Assembly (NCBI RefSeq): GCF_002531755.2
Contig: NZ_CP034998.1
Coordinates: 1,550,001 to 1,614,000, forward strand
Length of the DNA: 64,000 nt
DNA from: Rhizobium acidisoli
GTDB lineage: Bacteria; Pseudomonadota; Alphaproteobacteria; Rhizobiales; Rhizobiaceae
Direction: 5' to 3'
In this document: positions 18,216 through 27,846 of the stretch, one piece after another
How positions within the stretch are numbered: position 1 is the first letter of the stretch
Layout: each line of letters begins with the position of its first letter
Made by a program: the position numbers and the translations under genes
The notes under the pieces: generated by a model
The model's database searches: none
The model's input: only the letters and a program-made list of their open reading frames with translations
What the model was told of the DNA's origin: nothing

Positions 18216-19556
18216 TTAACTGCGCGATGAAAACAACGAGGCGAGCGTCGAAGACGGCTTGTTGTTCAGCCGCGGCACGACCACGAGCTGCCTGATGTCG
18301 CCGCGCTTATAGGCCGCGAGGAAGCGCTTGTAGTCCTTGAAGGAGACGCAGCCGTTGGAATCGCCGTTCTTGCCGAGCATGTAGGTGTGGGCGAGCAGAC
18401 CGACACGGTCATAGATGGCGTCCGAGCCCTGGAGCGGCGTCAGCCGCAACGCCTCGACACCATGGAAAAGGCTTTCGCGTATGGTGAGGGCGTAGGTATG
18501 CGGCGGCGTCGGCCCGCGCATCTTCTTGTCGACGTAACGCGGGTTGTCGCGCATCTTGCCGAGACCGGAATGAGCTTCCAGCCTCTCGCCGTTCGGCAGA
18601 TAGACCGTGCTGTTTTCGATGTCGTAGATGGCGACGCCGGCGCGCAGTTTCGGCGAGAAGACGGGCTTGTCGTAGCGCGGCACTGCATCGTCCTGGTCGT
18701 CCTCGATCGGCGAGTTCGGCTGGGCATAGGCAAGGGCGGGCTCGCCGGCGCGCTGCGACCCCTTGGCGGCCGGTGCCGGCTTGCCGATAAGGCCGTCGGG
18801 ACGCGCCATCGGCAGCGGCACGGAACCGGCATCCGGCGCCAGAACGAGATCGAAAGGCTGTTGGTCTTCGGCCGCGGCAATTTCTACCGGCGCAGATTTT
18901 TCCTGCGGCAGTGACGCTGTCTTGAGGGCGGGCGCGGGCGGCTCGACCGGGGCCGGCGCAATCTGCTGCGGTCCGGCATCGGCAAGCGCCAGCAGGGCCG
19001 GGAGTTCGGCAGCGGCGACCGCCTCCTTCGAGGGAACGACGATCCGGTCGCTGTCGTCTTCTTCTACTGTCTCTGCCGAGGCAACCTCGACGGCCGGCGG
19101 CGTGACCACATCATCCTTGCGGAATTTGGCGCTTTCGGAAATCGCGGCTACCACGGGCTGCTCGGCAGCCATGACAAGCCGATTGTGTTTTGTAAGTGCT
19201 GCCAATGCCGTTGCGGCTGCACTGGTCTTCTGCGCATGCGCTTGGACGAGGTCGGCCGTCAGGGCGACGACCGGCTTGGCGTCGAAGGCGGCCAGCCGAT
19301 CGGCCTTGCCGACATGGATCAGCCGTTCGTGCGTCGCCGGCTTGGGTTTCGGCGCCAATGCGACCTGGGTGAATCTTTCGGGCGGCGAAACGGGCGCGGC
19401 AACCGAATGCATCGTCGCCAAGGTCGTAATCAGCCATGTTGAGGTCAGAAATCCGGCGCCGACGACGCCGTAAAGAAAGCCACGAGATCTGCGCAAACGA
19501 AAAGCAGATCCGCCAAGAGGGGTGACGTCATCGAACGTCCCGACCGCAAACGCCAT
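18216..19556 (-). CDS. DUF2778 protein, L,D-transpeptidase-like, membrane anchored
   Basis: 446 residues. One membrane segment lies near 27-47 (GFLYGVVGAGFLTSTWLITTL). A long Ala/Pro/Val-rich, low-complexity periplasmic stretch (about 50-290) follows, then a C-terminal domain with PPHTYALTIRESLFHGVEALRL, LAHTYMLGKNGDSNGCVSFKDY. The His plus SNGC pattern recalls the YkuD active site HGT...S-x-GC, and DUF2778 is treated as related. A cell-wall linking role is inference. The ATG at 19556 was picked because it precedes the membrane segment closely; earlier residues in the frame look random. Confidence 0.8.
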   Translation of the reverse strand: MAFAVGTFDDVTPLGGSAFRLRRSRGFLYGVVGAGFLTSTWLITTLATMHSVAAPVSPPERFTQVALAPKPKPATHERLIHVGKADRLAAFDAKPVVALTADLVQAHAQKTSAAATALAALTKHNRLVMAAEQPVVAAISESAKFRKDDVVTPPAVEVASAETVEEDDSDRIVVPSKEAVAAAELPALLALADAGPQQIAPAPVEPPAPALKTASLPQEKSAPVEIAAAEDQQPFDLVLAPDAGSVPLPMARPDGLIGKPAPAAKGSQRAGEPALAYAQPNSPIEDDQDDAVPRYDKPVFSPKLRAGVAIYDIENSTVYLPNGERLEAHSGLGKMRDNPRYVDKKMRGPTPPHTYALTIRESLFHGVEALRLTPLQGSDAIYDRVGLLAHTYMLGKNGDSNGCVSFKDYKRFLAAYKRGDIRQLVVVPRLNNKPSSTLASLFSSRS

Positions 19557-19765
19557 ACTGAACTCGTCTTTCAAACTCGCTACGCAGGCCGGCGGCACTG
19601 ACTGACTACACTTCGCCGGGGCCGGTAATGGCGCAAATGGGCCGAATTTAGACCACTCGCGACATCCGACTGTTTCGCAAGGATGACGAATTATGGTTTC
19701 TAATTTGTTTACGCGGTGTTGCGCTTTTTCACGACGTCTCAAAAAGAGATGCGTAGGATCTTCTT

Positions 19766-21700
19766 TCAGACGCGTTCCATCACGTAACTTCCGGGCGCTT
19801 CCTCGATCGCGTTCAGCGCATCGCCGCCCGGTTTGCGCGCCGCAACACGCCTGCCATCATGGGTCTCGATCCAGGCCCGCCAATGCGGCCACCATGATCC
19901 CGGCGTCTCGGTCGCCTGGTCGATCCAGGTTTCATACTCGCCCTTGGCCGGGCCGCCCGTCCAGAATTGATATTTCTTCTTGTCGGGCGGGTTGACCACG
20001 CCGGCGATATGTCCCGAGCCGGTGACAACGAATTCCACCTTGCCGCCAAAAAACTGGCTGCCGACGAAGACGGATTTGGCAGGGGCGATGTGGTCCTCGC
20101 GGGTGGCGAGATTATAGATCGGAATTTTCACGTCCTTCAGCGACACCGGCTTGCCGTCGAGGATCATCTCGTTGCGGGTCAGCGCGTTCCTGAGATAGCA
20201 GTTGCGCAAGTAGAAGGCATGGTTTGCCGCCGCCATGCGGGTCGAATCGGCATTCCAGAACAACAGGTCGAAGGGCAGGGGATCCTGGCCCTTGAGGTAG
20301 CTGTTGACGAAATAAGGCCAGATCAGCTCGGAAGCGCGCAGCATGTTGAAGGCCATCGACATCTTCGAGCCGTCGAGATAGCCGGTCGCCTGCATATGCT
20401 CTTCGAGCGCTGCGAGCTGCTCCTCGTCGACGAAAACCTTGAGATCGCCCGCATGGGTGAAATCGACCTGGGTGGTGAAGAGCGTCGCGGTTTTGATGCG
20501 CTTGTTCTTCTCCTTGGCGTGCAGTGCCAGCGTTGCCGCCAGAAGTGTACCGCCGACGCAGTAGCCGACGGCATTGACGTCCTTTTCGCCGGTCGCCTTC
20601 TCGATCGTCTCGAGCGCGAAATCGATGCCCTCGCGGGCATAGGCCGCCCAGTCCTTGTCGGCATGGCGCGCATCCGGGTTGACCCAGGAAATGACGAAGA
20701 CGGTCTGACCCTGATCGACGCACCATTTGATGAAGGATTTCTGCGGGTTGAGGTCGAGAATATAGAATTTGTTGATCCAGGGCGGGCAGATCAGCAGCGG
20801 CCGCTTCAGCACCGTTTCGGTCGAAGCCTCATACTGGATGATCTGGCATATGTCGTTCTGAGCGATCACCTTGCCCGGCGTCAGCGCCATGTCGCGGCCG
20901 ACGGCGAATTTCGTCATGTCGGTCTGGCGAAGGCGAAGATCGCCCTTTCCGGCAGCGATATCCTCGGCCAGCATCTTCATCCCGCGCACCAGGTTTTCGC
21001 CGCTGGTCGCGATCGTCTCGCGGTAGAGCTGAGGATTGGTGGCGACAAAATTGCTCGGCGAAAGTGCTGCCGTAATCTGCTTCACATAGAAGCCGGCCTT
21101 GTGCTTGGTGTGCTCGTCGAGGCCGTCGGTCTCCGACACCAGCTTCTCCGCCCAGTCGGTGGTGACGAAATAGACTTGGCGGAGAAAATCGAAGAACGGG
21201 TTCTTCTGCCAGTCTTCATCGGAGAAGCGCTTGTCCTTGCGGGTGTCCGGTTCCGGAGGCGAGGGCTCGCCCTGCATGCGCTGCATCGAGCGCATCCAGA
21301 TGCCGAAGAAGGAGGACATCAGCTGCGTCTGCGCCTCGAAGGTGCGACGGGGATCGGCAATCCAGTATTCGGTGACCTTGGAAAGCGTCTTGACCATGTC
21401 GGTCATCGGATCGACGACGGTTTCGCTGATCTCACCGCGTTCGCGCGGCGCAAGCCACGCCGAGGCCGCCTGGCCGAGATTTTCGAGCGCCCGGGCGAAA
21501 TTCATCGCCATCGCCTCGGGATCCTTCAACAGATAGGGATCGAGATCGGTCGCGTCGAAACCGGCCTTGCCGCCATTCTTCTGGCCGCCATTCTCCTGCT
21601 TGCTGTCGGTCACCATTTCCTCCGGCGGCAGCACTCTTTTTATCCAATCGTTGTACATCGTGATTGAACGAGAAAACAAGTTCCACCCGCGCAGGCTCAT
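19766..21700 (-). CDS. phaC: Poly(3-hydroxyalkanoate) synthase, class I
   Basis: About 644 residues from the ATG at 21700; an ATG 14 codons later (MYNDWIKRVLPPEE) is an alternative. The catalytic Cys sits in GYCVGGTLLA (about residue 381), with the Asp in REDHIAPAKS and His in TGSGHIAGVVNPP near the C terminus. The N-terminal half contains the PhaC domain (NPFFDFLRQVYFVTTDW). It polymerises 3-hydroxybutyryl-CoA on the surface of storage granules. It faces away from a lipoprotein gene; the phasin gene is 27 kb away. Confidence 0.95.
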   Translation of the reverse strand: MSLRGWNLFSRSITMYNDWIKRVLPPEEMVTDSKQENGGQKNGGKAGFDATDLDPYLLKDPEAMAMNFARALENLGQAASAWLAPRERGEISETVVDPMTDMVKTLSKVTEYWIADPRRTFEAQTQLMSSFFGIWMRSMQRMQGEPSPPEPDTRKDKRFSDEDWQKNPFFDFLRQVYFVTTDWAEKLVSETDGLDEHTKHKAGFYVKQITAALSPSNFVATNPQLYRETIATSGENLVRGMKMLAEDIAAGKGDLRLRQTDMTKFAVGRDMALTPGKVIAQNDICQIIQYEASTETVLKRPLLICPPWINKFYILDLNPQKSFIKWCVDQGQTVFVISWVNPDARHADKDWAAYAREGIDFALETIEKATGEKDVNAVGYCVGGTLLAATLALHAKEKNKRIKTATLFTTQVDFTHAGDLKVFVDEEQLAALEEHMQATGYLDGSKMSMAFNMLRASELIWPYFVNSYLKGQDPLPFDLLFWNADSTRMAAANHAFYLRNCYLRNALTRNEMILDGKPVSLKDVKIPIYNLATREDHIAPAKSVFVGSQFFGGKVEFVVTGSGHIAGVVNPPDKKKYQFWTGGPAKGEYETWIDQATETPGSWWPHWRAWIETHDGRRVAARKPGGDALNAIEEAPGSYVMERV

Positions 21701-21762
21701 GCTATTGCTTTGTCGCTGCGACAAATTTAACAGTCGACGCAGTCAGAACTGGATTTTGAGGC
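21701..21762. promoter_or_regulatory. Divergent promoter region of phaC and a lipoprotein gene
   Basis: Only 62 bp separate the two divergent starts, so their promoters must overlap or extend into one of the genes. No clear -35/-10 pair is visible and neither start has a strong ribosome site. Confidence 0.3.
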
Positions 21763-22176
21763 ATGACGAAGAACGGCATTCGGCGCATCGCAACCTTCAA
21801 CCGCACCGCACTGATCTGCGCCGCGGCGGCGATTGCCCTTGCCGGATGCAATCTGACGGCGGAGCAGAAGGCCGCAGCCGCCGCCAAACGAGCGGCGCCA
21901 ACCGCCGTTGTCATGCCGGCCACCAAGGGCGATGCGGTCGAAGGCGGCCTGGCAAAGTCGCCGGACGGCTATCCGAATTTCGGCGCCCCGCTGACGGCCG
22001 CCAATGTGCAGATGAGCGACGAACAGGCAGCCGAACTGCAGCATCAGCTGACCGCACTTGCCGCCCGGCGCAAGGCCGGCACGATCTCGGAAGCCGAATA
22101 TCAGGCCAAGGCCGCTGAAATGCGCCGCCTCGCCGCCGAGCACGGCGCTGATACGCTCTCCGAAATCTCCAAATAG
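21763..22176 (+). CDS. Putative lipoprotein with C-terminal SHOCT-like helix
   Basis: 137 residues. A signal peptide ends in the lipobox ALAGC, giving Cys29 as the lipidated residue. A polar Ala-rich stretch follows. The last 45 residues, ALAARRKAGTISEAEYQAKAAEMRRLAAEHG, look like a short SHOCT-type helical hairpin (K-x-G-x-I-s-x-x-E-Y/F). The family is unknown. It is divergent from phaC. Confidence 0.7.
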   Translation: MTKNGIRRIATFNRTALICAAAAIALAGCNLTAEQKAAAAAKRAAPTAVVMPATKGDAVEGGLAKSPDGYPNFGAPLTAANVQMSDEQAAELQHQLTALAARRKAGTISEAEYQAKAAEMRRLAAEHGADTLSEISK

Positions 22177-22396
22177 ACCTTGCCTTTCAGGCAATTTGGA
22201 CGCAAAGCCTTCCGGATGGATCGGAAGATAAGATTTTCCCGATAATGCGCTCTACGCGGCTTTTCCGTCAAAGATTTGCCGCGTGTGTTGGGTCTGATGA
22301 ATACGGCGTTGCGATTCTGAAGTTCGTGTCGCAGCCGCCGGGAGACGGAACGAACTTCGACTGCGGCCCGAAAGCCGCCTTTCCATGGGGAATGAA

Positions 22397-23614
22397 ATGG
22401 AAGAGTTTCACAAAGTCCGGCGTTTGCCGCCTTATGTTTTCGAACAGGTCAACCGTTTGAAAGCAAGCGCGCGAGCGGGCGGCGCCGATATCATCGATCT
22501 CGGCATGGGAAACCCCGACCTTCCCACTCCCCAGTCGATCGTCGACAAGCTGTGCGAGGTCGTGCAAGATCCGCGCACCCACCGCTATTCCTCCTCCAAG
22601 GGCATTCCGGGGCTGCGCCGCGCCCAGGCCGCCTATTATGCCCGCCGTTTCGGCGTCAAGCTCAACCCGGATACCCAGGTGGTCGCCACCTTGGGCTCCA
22701 AGGAAGGCTTCGCCAACATGGCGCAGGCGATCACCGCGCCCGGCGACGTCATCCTCTGCCCGAACCCGACCTATCCGATTCACGCCTTCGGCTTCCTGAT
22801 GGCGGGCGGCGTGATCCGCTCCATGTCGGTGGAGCCGGACGAGAGCTTTTTCCCGCCGCTTGAGCGCGCGGTCCGGCATTCGATCCCGAAGCCCCTGGCG
22901 CTGATCCTTAACTACCCCTCGAACCCGACGGCCCTCGTCGCGACACTCGATTTCTACAAGGACGTCATCGCCTTCGCCAAGAAGCACGACATCATCGTGC
23001 TTTCCGACCTTGCCTATTCGGAGATCTATTTCGATGGCGCTCCGCCGCCGTCGGTTCTCGAAGTGCCGGGTGCAATCGATGTGACGGTCGAGTTCACCTC
23101 GATGTCGAAGACCTTCTCCATGCCCGGCTGGCGCATGGGCTTTGCCGTCGGCAACGAGCGGCTGATTGCGGCACTCACCCGCGTCAAGTCCTACCTCGAC
23201 TACGGCGCCTTCACGCCGATCCAGGTGGCGGCGACGCATGCGCTGAACGGCGACGGCTCCGACATTGCTGAGGTTCGCAACGTCTACAAGCGCCGCCGCG
23301 ACGTCATGGTCGAAAGCTTCGGCAAGGCCGGTTTCGACGTGCCGCCGCCGGCTGCCACCATGTTCGCCTGGGCGAAGATCCCGGAAAAGTTCCGTCATCT
23401 CGGTTCGCTTGAGTTTTCCAAGCTGCTGGTCGAGAAGGCCGACGTCGCCGTTGCCCCGGGCATCGGCTTCGGCGAGCAGGGCGACGACTACGTCCGTCTG
23501 GCGCTGGTCGAGAACGAACACCGCATCCGTCAGGCTGCGCGCAACATCAAGAAGTTCATGTCGACGGCAGACGAAACGATGCACAACGTCATTTCGCTGA
23601 ACGCGCACCGTTAA
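22397..23614 (+). CDS. Alanine aminotransferase (AlaC-like)
   Basis: 405 residues. The start MEEFHKVRRLPPYVFEQVNRLKASAR is typical of the AlaC/YfdZ group. Then follow IIDLGMGNPDLPTP, YSSSKGIPGLRRA, NYPSNPTALVA, SDLAYSEIYFDG and the PLP-lysine segment SMSKTFSMPGWRMGF. It interconverts alanine and pyruvate with glutamate or 2-oxoglutarate. The ATG at 22397 has GGGGAA upstream; an ATG four codons earlier lacks a site. hom follows after 61 bp, so the two are probably one operon. Confidence 0.88.
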   Translation: MEEFHKVRRLPPYVFEQVNRLKASARAGGADIIDLGMGNPDLPTPQSIVDKLCEVVQDPRTHRYSSSKGIPGLRRAQAAYYARRFGVKLNPDTQVVATLGSKEGFANMAQAITAPGDVILCPNPTYPIHAFGFLMAGGVIRSMSVEPDESFFPPLERAVRHSIPKPLALILNYPSNPTALVATLDFYKDVIAFAKKHDIIVLSDLAYSEIYFDGAPPPSVLEVPGAIDVTVEFTSMSKTFSMPGWRMGFAVGNERLIAALTRVKSYLDYGAFTPIQVAATHALNGDGSDIAEVRNVYKRRRDVMVESFGKAGFDVPPPAATMFAWAKIPEKFRHLGSLEFSKLLVEKADVAVAPGIGFGEQGDDYVRLALVENEHRIRQAARNIKKFMSTADETMHNVISLNAHR

Positions 23615-23675
23615 TCCAACTCTTAAGGCAGCCGCGTCCTGCGGCTGCCGCCACACAGACATTCAGGATCGATCC

Positions 23676-25001
23676 ATGGCAGATGCCCTCAAAATCGGCA
23701 TTGCGGGCTTGGGCACCGTTGGCGCCTCGCTAGTTCGCATCATTCAGCAGAAGAGCAACGAGCTTGCCGTCACCTGCGGGCGTCCGATCACCATCACGGC
23801 GGTCTCCGCGCGTGACAAAACGAGAGACCGCGGTATCGATCTTTCCGCTGTTACCTGGTTCGATCAGCCGGAAGATCTTGCCGAAAAGGGCGATATCGAC
23901 GTCTTCGTCGAGCTGATGGGTGGCGCCGAAGGGGCTGCCAACACCTCCGTACGCGCTGCACTTAAGCGTGGTCTCCATGTGGTGACAGCCAACAAGGCGC
24001 TGCTTGCCTATCACGGCGTCGAGCTTGCGACGATTGCCGAGGAGAAAGGCGCGCTTCTAAACTTCGAGGCCGCGGTCGCCGGCGGCATCCCGGTCATCAA
24101 GGCGCTGCGCGAATCGCTGACCGGCAATGCCGTCTCGCGCATCTATGGCATCATGAACGGCACCTGCAATTACATCCTGACCAAGATGGAAAAGGAGGGG
24201 CTTTCCTTCGCCGAGTGCCTGAAGGAAGCCCAGCGGCTGGGTTATGCCGAGGCCGATCCGGCCTTCGATATCGAGGGCAACGACACGGCGCATAAGCTTT
24301 CCATCCTGACGACGCTCGCCTTCGGCAATCGCATCGCGGCCGACGATATCTATCTCGAAGGCATCACCAACATCTCGATCGAGGATATCCACGCCGCCGC
24401 CGAGCTCGGTTATCGCATCAAGCTCCTGGGCGTTGCCCAGCGCACCGACACCGGCATCGAGCAGCGCGTGCATCCGACCATGGTGCCTGTGGATTCAGTC
24501 ATTGCCCAGGTCGATGGCGTCACCAATGCGGTCGCAATCGAATCCGACGTGCTCGGCGAACTGCTGATGGTCGGTCCCGGCGCCGGCGGCAATGCGACGG
24601 CCTCATCCGTACTGGGTGATATCGCCGATATCGCCAAGAGCCAGCCGGGCGCACAGCGCGTGCCGGTGCTCGGCCATCCCGCAAAGGCGCTGGAACCCTA
24701 CCGCAAGGCGCAGATGCAGAGCCACGAGGGGGGCTACTTTATCCGCCTGACCGTGCTCGACCGCACCGGCGTCTTTGCCAGCGTTGCAACCCGCATGGCG
24801 GAAAACAACATCTCGCTGGAATCGATCGTCCAGCGCTCCAAGCAGCATCTTGCGCCGTCGCACCACCAGACGATCATTCTCGTCACCCATGCGACGATGG
24901 AAGAGTCGGTGCGCAAGGCGGTCGCCTCCATCAAGTCGGAAGGCTATCTCTTCGGCGAACCGCAGGTGATTCGCATCGAGCGGCCGAAAGAAGAAGCTTA
25001 A
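23676..25001 (+). CDS. hom: Homoserine dehydrogenase
   Basis: 441 residues. The N-terminal Rossmann motif is GIAGLGTVGASLVRI (8-22). Then come VTANKALLAYHG, the central GIMNGTCNYILTKM and EADPAFDIEGNDTAHKLSILTTLAFG, and a C-terminal ACT domain (about 350-430; YFIRLTVLDRTGVFASVATRMAENNISLESIVQ). It reduces aspartate semialdehyde to homoserine for threonine and methionine. The ACT domain suggests feedback control by threonine. A strong terminator follows the stop. Confidence 0.96.
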   Translation: MADALKIGIAGLGTVGASLVRIIQQKSNELAVTCGRPITITAVSARDKTRDRGIDLSAVTWFDQPEDLAEKGDIDVFVELMGGAEGAANTSVRAALKRGLHVVTANKALLAYHGVELATIAEEKGALLNFEAAVAGGIPVIKALRESLTGNAVSRIYGIMNGTCNYILTKMEKEGLSFAECLKEAQRLGYAEADPAFDIEGNDTAHKLSILTTLAFGNRIAADDIYLEGITNISIEDIHAAAELGYRIKLLGVAQRTDTGIEQRVHPTMVPVDSVIAQVDGVTNAVAIESDVLGELLMVGPGAGGNATASSVLGDIADIAKSQPGAQRVPVLGHPAKALEPYRKAQMQSHEGGYFIRLTVLDRTGVFASVATRMAENNISLESIVQRSKQHLAPSHHQTIILVTHATMEESVRKAVASIKSEGYLFGEPQVIRIERPKEEA

Positions 25002-25025
25002 GCTTTTACAGCCGGCGAATATCAG

Positions 25026-25075
25026 CCGCCCTGTCTTGTCGAACTGCCAGTTCAACAAGACAGGGCGGTTTTTTT
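25026..25075 (+). terminator. Rho-independent terminator after hom
   Basis: A 14-bp perfect stem (25026-25039 with 25055-25068, CCGCCCTGTCTTGT paired with its complement), continued by an inner 5-bp stem GAACT/AGTTC (25041-25053), followed directly by seven T. It is the cleanest terminator in the window. Confidence 0.92.
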
Positions 25076-25177
25076 GTTGATCGTCCGGGCTCCCCTTACG
25101 GAAGTCTATATTAACAAATACCGAAATATTGATATAAATAAAACCATAGATGGTGAGTCGTCGGCGTGGAGAATTTC

Positions 25178-25423
25178 ATGAGCAAGGACAGCCACGCCGG
25201 TAAGGGGTATGGCCGCCCGAGCGAGGTGCCGCCTGACCGTCCTGATATGCTTGGGGAAATTCTCAAGCCTGCCTACCGTGACATTCGCGACGAGGTCCCT
25301 GACGAGGCTGACGGCGATGAACACACGGAAGGCCGCAACTGGGCTATTCTGCTGACGCTGTTTTCCTTCCTGCTCGTGCAGCTTGCCGGCGTCGCCGCGA
25401 TCATCTGGGCGGTGTTCTGGTAA
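25178..25423 (+). CDS. Small membrane protein
   Basis: 81 residues. A charged N-terminal half (HAGKGYGRPSEVPPDRPDMLGEILKPAYRDIRDEV) is followed by one membrane segment at about 56-80 (AILLTLFSFLLVQLAGVAAIIWAVF) that ends right at the C terminus, so the protein is tail-anchored. The ATG at 25178 has TGGAG six bases upstream. The family is not recognised. It is followed by recJ with 80 bp between. Confidence 0.6.
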   Translation: MSKDSHAGKGYGRPSEVPPDRPDMLGEILKPAYRDIRDEVPDEADGDEHTEGRNWAILLTLFSFLLVQLAGVAAIIWAVFW

Positions 25424-25503
25424 AAATCCGTGTCTGTAAATCCATCGCTATGTTATCTCCGCTGCTTCTGTAGAAAGAGCAGATGAAGTCAGCGGAGTAT
25501 GGC

Positions 25504-27306
25504 ATGGCAGATCTCGTCGATCCGGTACAGCGCGCGTTTCTCGGCGTGGAGAAATCCGCGCTCGACAATCGCTGGGTGGCGCGGCTCGACCAGGCCGGGC
25601 AGAACCGGGCGCTGGCCATGTCGCAGATCCACGGCATGCCGGATCTGATCGCCCGCGTGCTGGCCGGGCGCGGCGTGACGGCGGACGAGGCAATCGAATT
25701 CCTCGATCCGACGATCCGCGGCCTGATGCCCGATCCCCATATTTTGACCGATTGCGAAAGGGCCGCCACCCGCCTGGTGAGCGCCATTGAGCGCGGCGAG
25801 AATGTCGCGATCTTCGGCGACTACGATGTCGACGGTGCGGCTTCCTCGGCGCTGATGTTTCGTTTCCTCACTCATTTCGGCGTCAAGGCGAACATCTATA
25901 TTCCCGACCGGGTTTTCGAGGGTTACGGCCCCAATCCGGCGGCGATCAACCAGCTGATTGACAACGGCGCCCGGCTGATCGTCACGGTCGATTGCGGCTC
26001 GACCAGTCACGAGGCGCTGGCCGCCGCCGCCGCGCGCAATATCGATGTCGTCGTCATCGATCACCACCAGGTGACACATGAGCTGCCGCCCTGCCATGCG
26101 CTCGTCAATCCGAACCGTGAGGACGATCTGTCGGGGCAGGGGCATCTTTGCGCCGCCGGGGTGGTCTTCATGGTGCTGGTCGCCACACTGAGGCTGCTGC
26201 GGGCGGCTGGCAACAAGGGCATCCTGGCGCTCGACCTCTTGCAATGGCTGGATATCGTCGCACTGGCGACAGTCTGCGATGTCGTGCCGCTGAAGGGCCT
26301 CAACCGGGCCTATGTAGTGAAGGGGCTGGTCGCCGCCCGCCACCAGAGCAATGCCGGCCTCGCAGCGCTCTTCCGCAAGGCCGGGCTCGCCGGCCCGGTC
26401 ACACCCTATCATTTCGGCTTCCTGATCGGCCCGCGCATCAATGCCGGTGGTCGGATCGGCGATGCCGCGCTCGGAAGCCGCCTGCTGACGCTCGATGACA
26501 CCGGGGAGGCTGAAGTGATCGCCCAGCGCCTGGATGAACTCAACCGCGAGCGCCAGGCGATGGAGGCGATCATGCTGCAGAAGGCCGAGGCCGAAGCGCT
26601 CGCCGAATATGGCGACGGCGAGGGCGCCTCCGTCATCGTTACCGCCCATGAGAAATGGCATCCCGGCATCGTCGGACTGATCGCGGCGCGGCTGAAGGAG
26701 AAGTTCAAACGGCCGGCCTTTGCGATCGCCTTCGATCCCTCCGGCCGCGGCACCGGATCGGGCCGCTCCATCAACGGCTTCGACATGGGAAGGATGGTGC
26801 GCGCGGCGGTCGATGAAGGGTTGCTGATCAAGGGCGGCGGTCACGCCATGGCCGCGGGGCTGACGGTCGAGCGCGCCGATCTCGGCAGGCTGAGGACCTT
26901 CTTCACCGAGAGGTCGGCAAGAACCGTGGCGAATCTCGTCGCCAACGAGACCTTGAAGATCGACGGTGCGATCGGCGCCAGCGGCGCCACGCTCGAACTC
27001 ATCGACCGCCTGGAGGCCGCCGGCCCCTATGGCTCCGGCCATGCCCAGCCGCTCTTTGCCGTGCCGGCGCATCGTGTGCGCGATGCACGGCTGGTCGGGG
27101 AGAAACATGTGAAGGTGACGATGGAGGCAATGGACGGATCGCGGCTCGACGGCATTGCCTTCCGCGCCGCCGATACGGCACTCGGCAATCTTCTCATCAA
27201 TTCACGCGGCGCCAGCCTGCATGTTGCAGGCTCGCTCGGTGCCGAGCATTACCAGGGCGCCCGCCGCATCCAACTGCGTGTCTGCGATGCTGCGCCGGCA
27301 AAATAG
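25504..27306 (+). CDS. recJ: Single-stranded-DNA-specific exonuclease RecJ
   Basis: About 600 residues. The DHH motifs are present: FGDYDVDGAASSALM near 105-119, VDCGSTSHEAL near 165, and IDHHQVTHELPPC near 187-199. A second DHHA1 half contains GRIGDAALGSRLL and GGGHAMAAGLTV. RecJ degrades single-stranded DNA 5' to 3' in recombination and repair. The ATG at 25504 has GCGGAG upstream; one seven codons earlier is possible. Confidence 0.95.
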   Translation: MADLVDPVQRAFLGVEKSALDNRWVARLDQAGQNRALAMSQIHGMPDLIARVLAGRGVTADEAIEFLDPTIRGLMPDPHILTDCERAATRLVSAIERGENVAIFGDYDVDGAASSALMFRFLTHFGVKANIYIPDRVFEGYGPNPAAINQLIDNGARLIVTVDCGSTSHEALAAAAARNIDVVVIDHHQVTHELPPCHALVNPNREDDLSGQGHLCAAGVVFMVLVATLRLLRAAGNKGILALDLLQWLDIVALATVCDVVPLKGLNRAYVVKGLVAARHQSNAGLAALFRKAGLAGPVTPYHFGFLIGPRINAGGRIGDAALGSRLLTLDDTGEAEVIAQRLDELNRERQAMEAIMLQKAEAEALAEYGDGEGASVIVTAHEKWHPGIVGLIAARLKEKFKRPAFAIAFDPSGRGTGSGRSINGFDMGRMVRAAVDEGLLIKGGGHAMAAGLTVERADLGRLRTFFTERSARTVANLVANETLKIDGAIGASGATLELIDRLEAAGPYGSGHAQPLFAVPAHRVRDARLVGEKHVKVTMEAMDGSRLDGIAFRAADTALGNLLINSRGASLHVAGSLGAEHYQGARRIQLRVCDAAPAK

Positions 27307-27354
27307 AATAGCCGGGCAAAAAGAGTGATGCTGAGGAATTGTGATAGAAGAAAG

Positions 27355-27429
27355 TGGCACGCCCTAGGGGAGTCGAACCCCTCTTCCCAGAATGAAAATC
27401 TGGTGTCCTAACCGATAGACGAAGGGCGC
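27355..27429 (-). tRNA. tRNA-Glu (anticodon TTC)
   Basis: 75 nt including an encoded CCA. The cloverleaf is clear: acceptor GCGCCCT/AGGGCGT, anticodon stem CCAGA/TCTGG around loop TTTTCAT (anticodon TTC), and T arm with GGTTCGACTCC. It is identical to the copy at 27853-27927. Confidence 0.95.
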
Positions 27430-27458
27430 TTCCTTCGTGGTGGCGCCCTTATAGTCAG
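27430..27458 (-). promoter_or_regulatory. Probable promoter element of tRNA-Glu copy 1
   Basis: The minus-strand sequence just upstream of the tRNA reads CTGACTATAAGGGCGCCACC. TATAAG fits a -10 box followed by a GGGCG discriminator, as usual for stringently controlled stable RNA genes. The same sequence precedes the third tRNA. Confidence 0.5.
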
Positions 27459-27702
27459 CGCCTTCAAAAGCCGCAAGCGCCAAGACGCGAAAAAATCATC
27501 GTTTTCGCCGATTTATTTGTGGCTGTGGAAAACGCGGCGGGATGAGGCGATGCAGCCAAAACAGCGCGCTCGCCGATATAACCATCCAGCTCGACCGCCG
27601 AGAAAGTCTCCCTGAAAAAGCCATGAACTCTTGGCTGTGAGTCGCAGGGGTGGACATACAAGCGCCTGGGCAAACGGAACGCCCAGGCATTTGGGCCTGA
27701 TG

Positions 27703-27777
27703 TGGTACGCCCTAGGGGAGTCGAACCCCTCTTTACAGAATGAGAATCTGTCGTCCTAACCGATAGACGAAGGGCGC
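27703..27777 (-). tRNA. tRNA-Glu (anticodon CTC)
   Basis: 75 nt with encoded CCA. It has the same body as its two neighbours, but the anticodon stem is ACAGA/TCTGT with loop TTCTCAT (anticodon CTC), and the discriminator is A rather than G. It decodes GAG. Confidence 0.95.
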
Positions 27778-27846
27778 AGGCCGGCCCCGTTAAAATAGGA
27801 GCGCGCGCAGACTTCTGCAAGCGGATGCAATGGCTTCTATATGGAG

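Larger units (their letters stand above)
27349..27458. repeat. 110-bp direct repeat, copy 1
   Basis: Identical to 27847-27956 by eye. It contains a complete tRNA-Glu(TTC) gene plus about 30 bp of its upstream region. The identity ends abruptly on both sides. Confidence 0.85.

Noticed and set aside
19967..21667. A 566-codon plus-strand frame over phaC
   Set aside because: It mirrors phaC, which shows the catalytic Cys, Asp and His. No domain is recognisable in the shadow.
25489..27108. A 539-codon minus-strand frame over recJ
   Set aside because: Antisense of recJ with shadow composition and no motif.
27464..27820. A 118-codon minus-strand frame between and across tRNA-Glu genes
   Set aside because: It runs through the tRNA-Glu(CTC) gene and has no domain or ribosome site.
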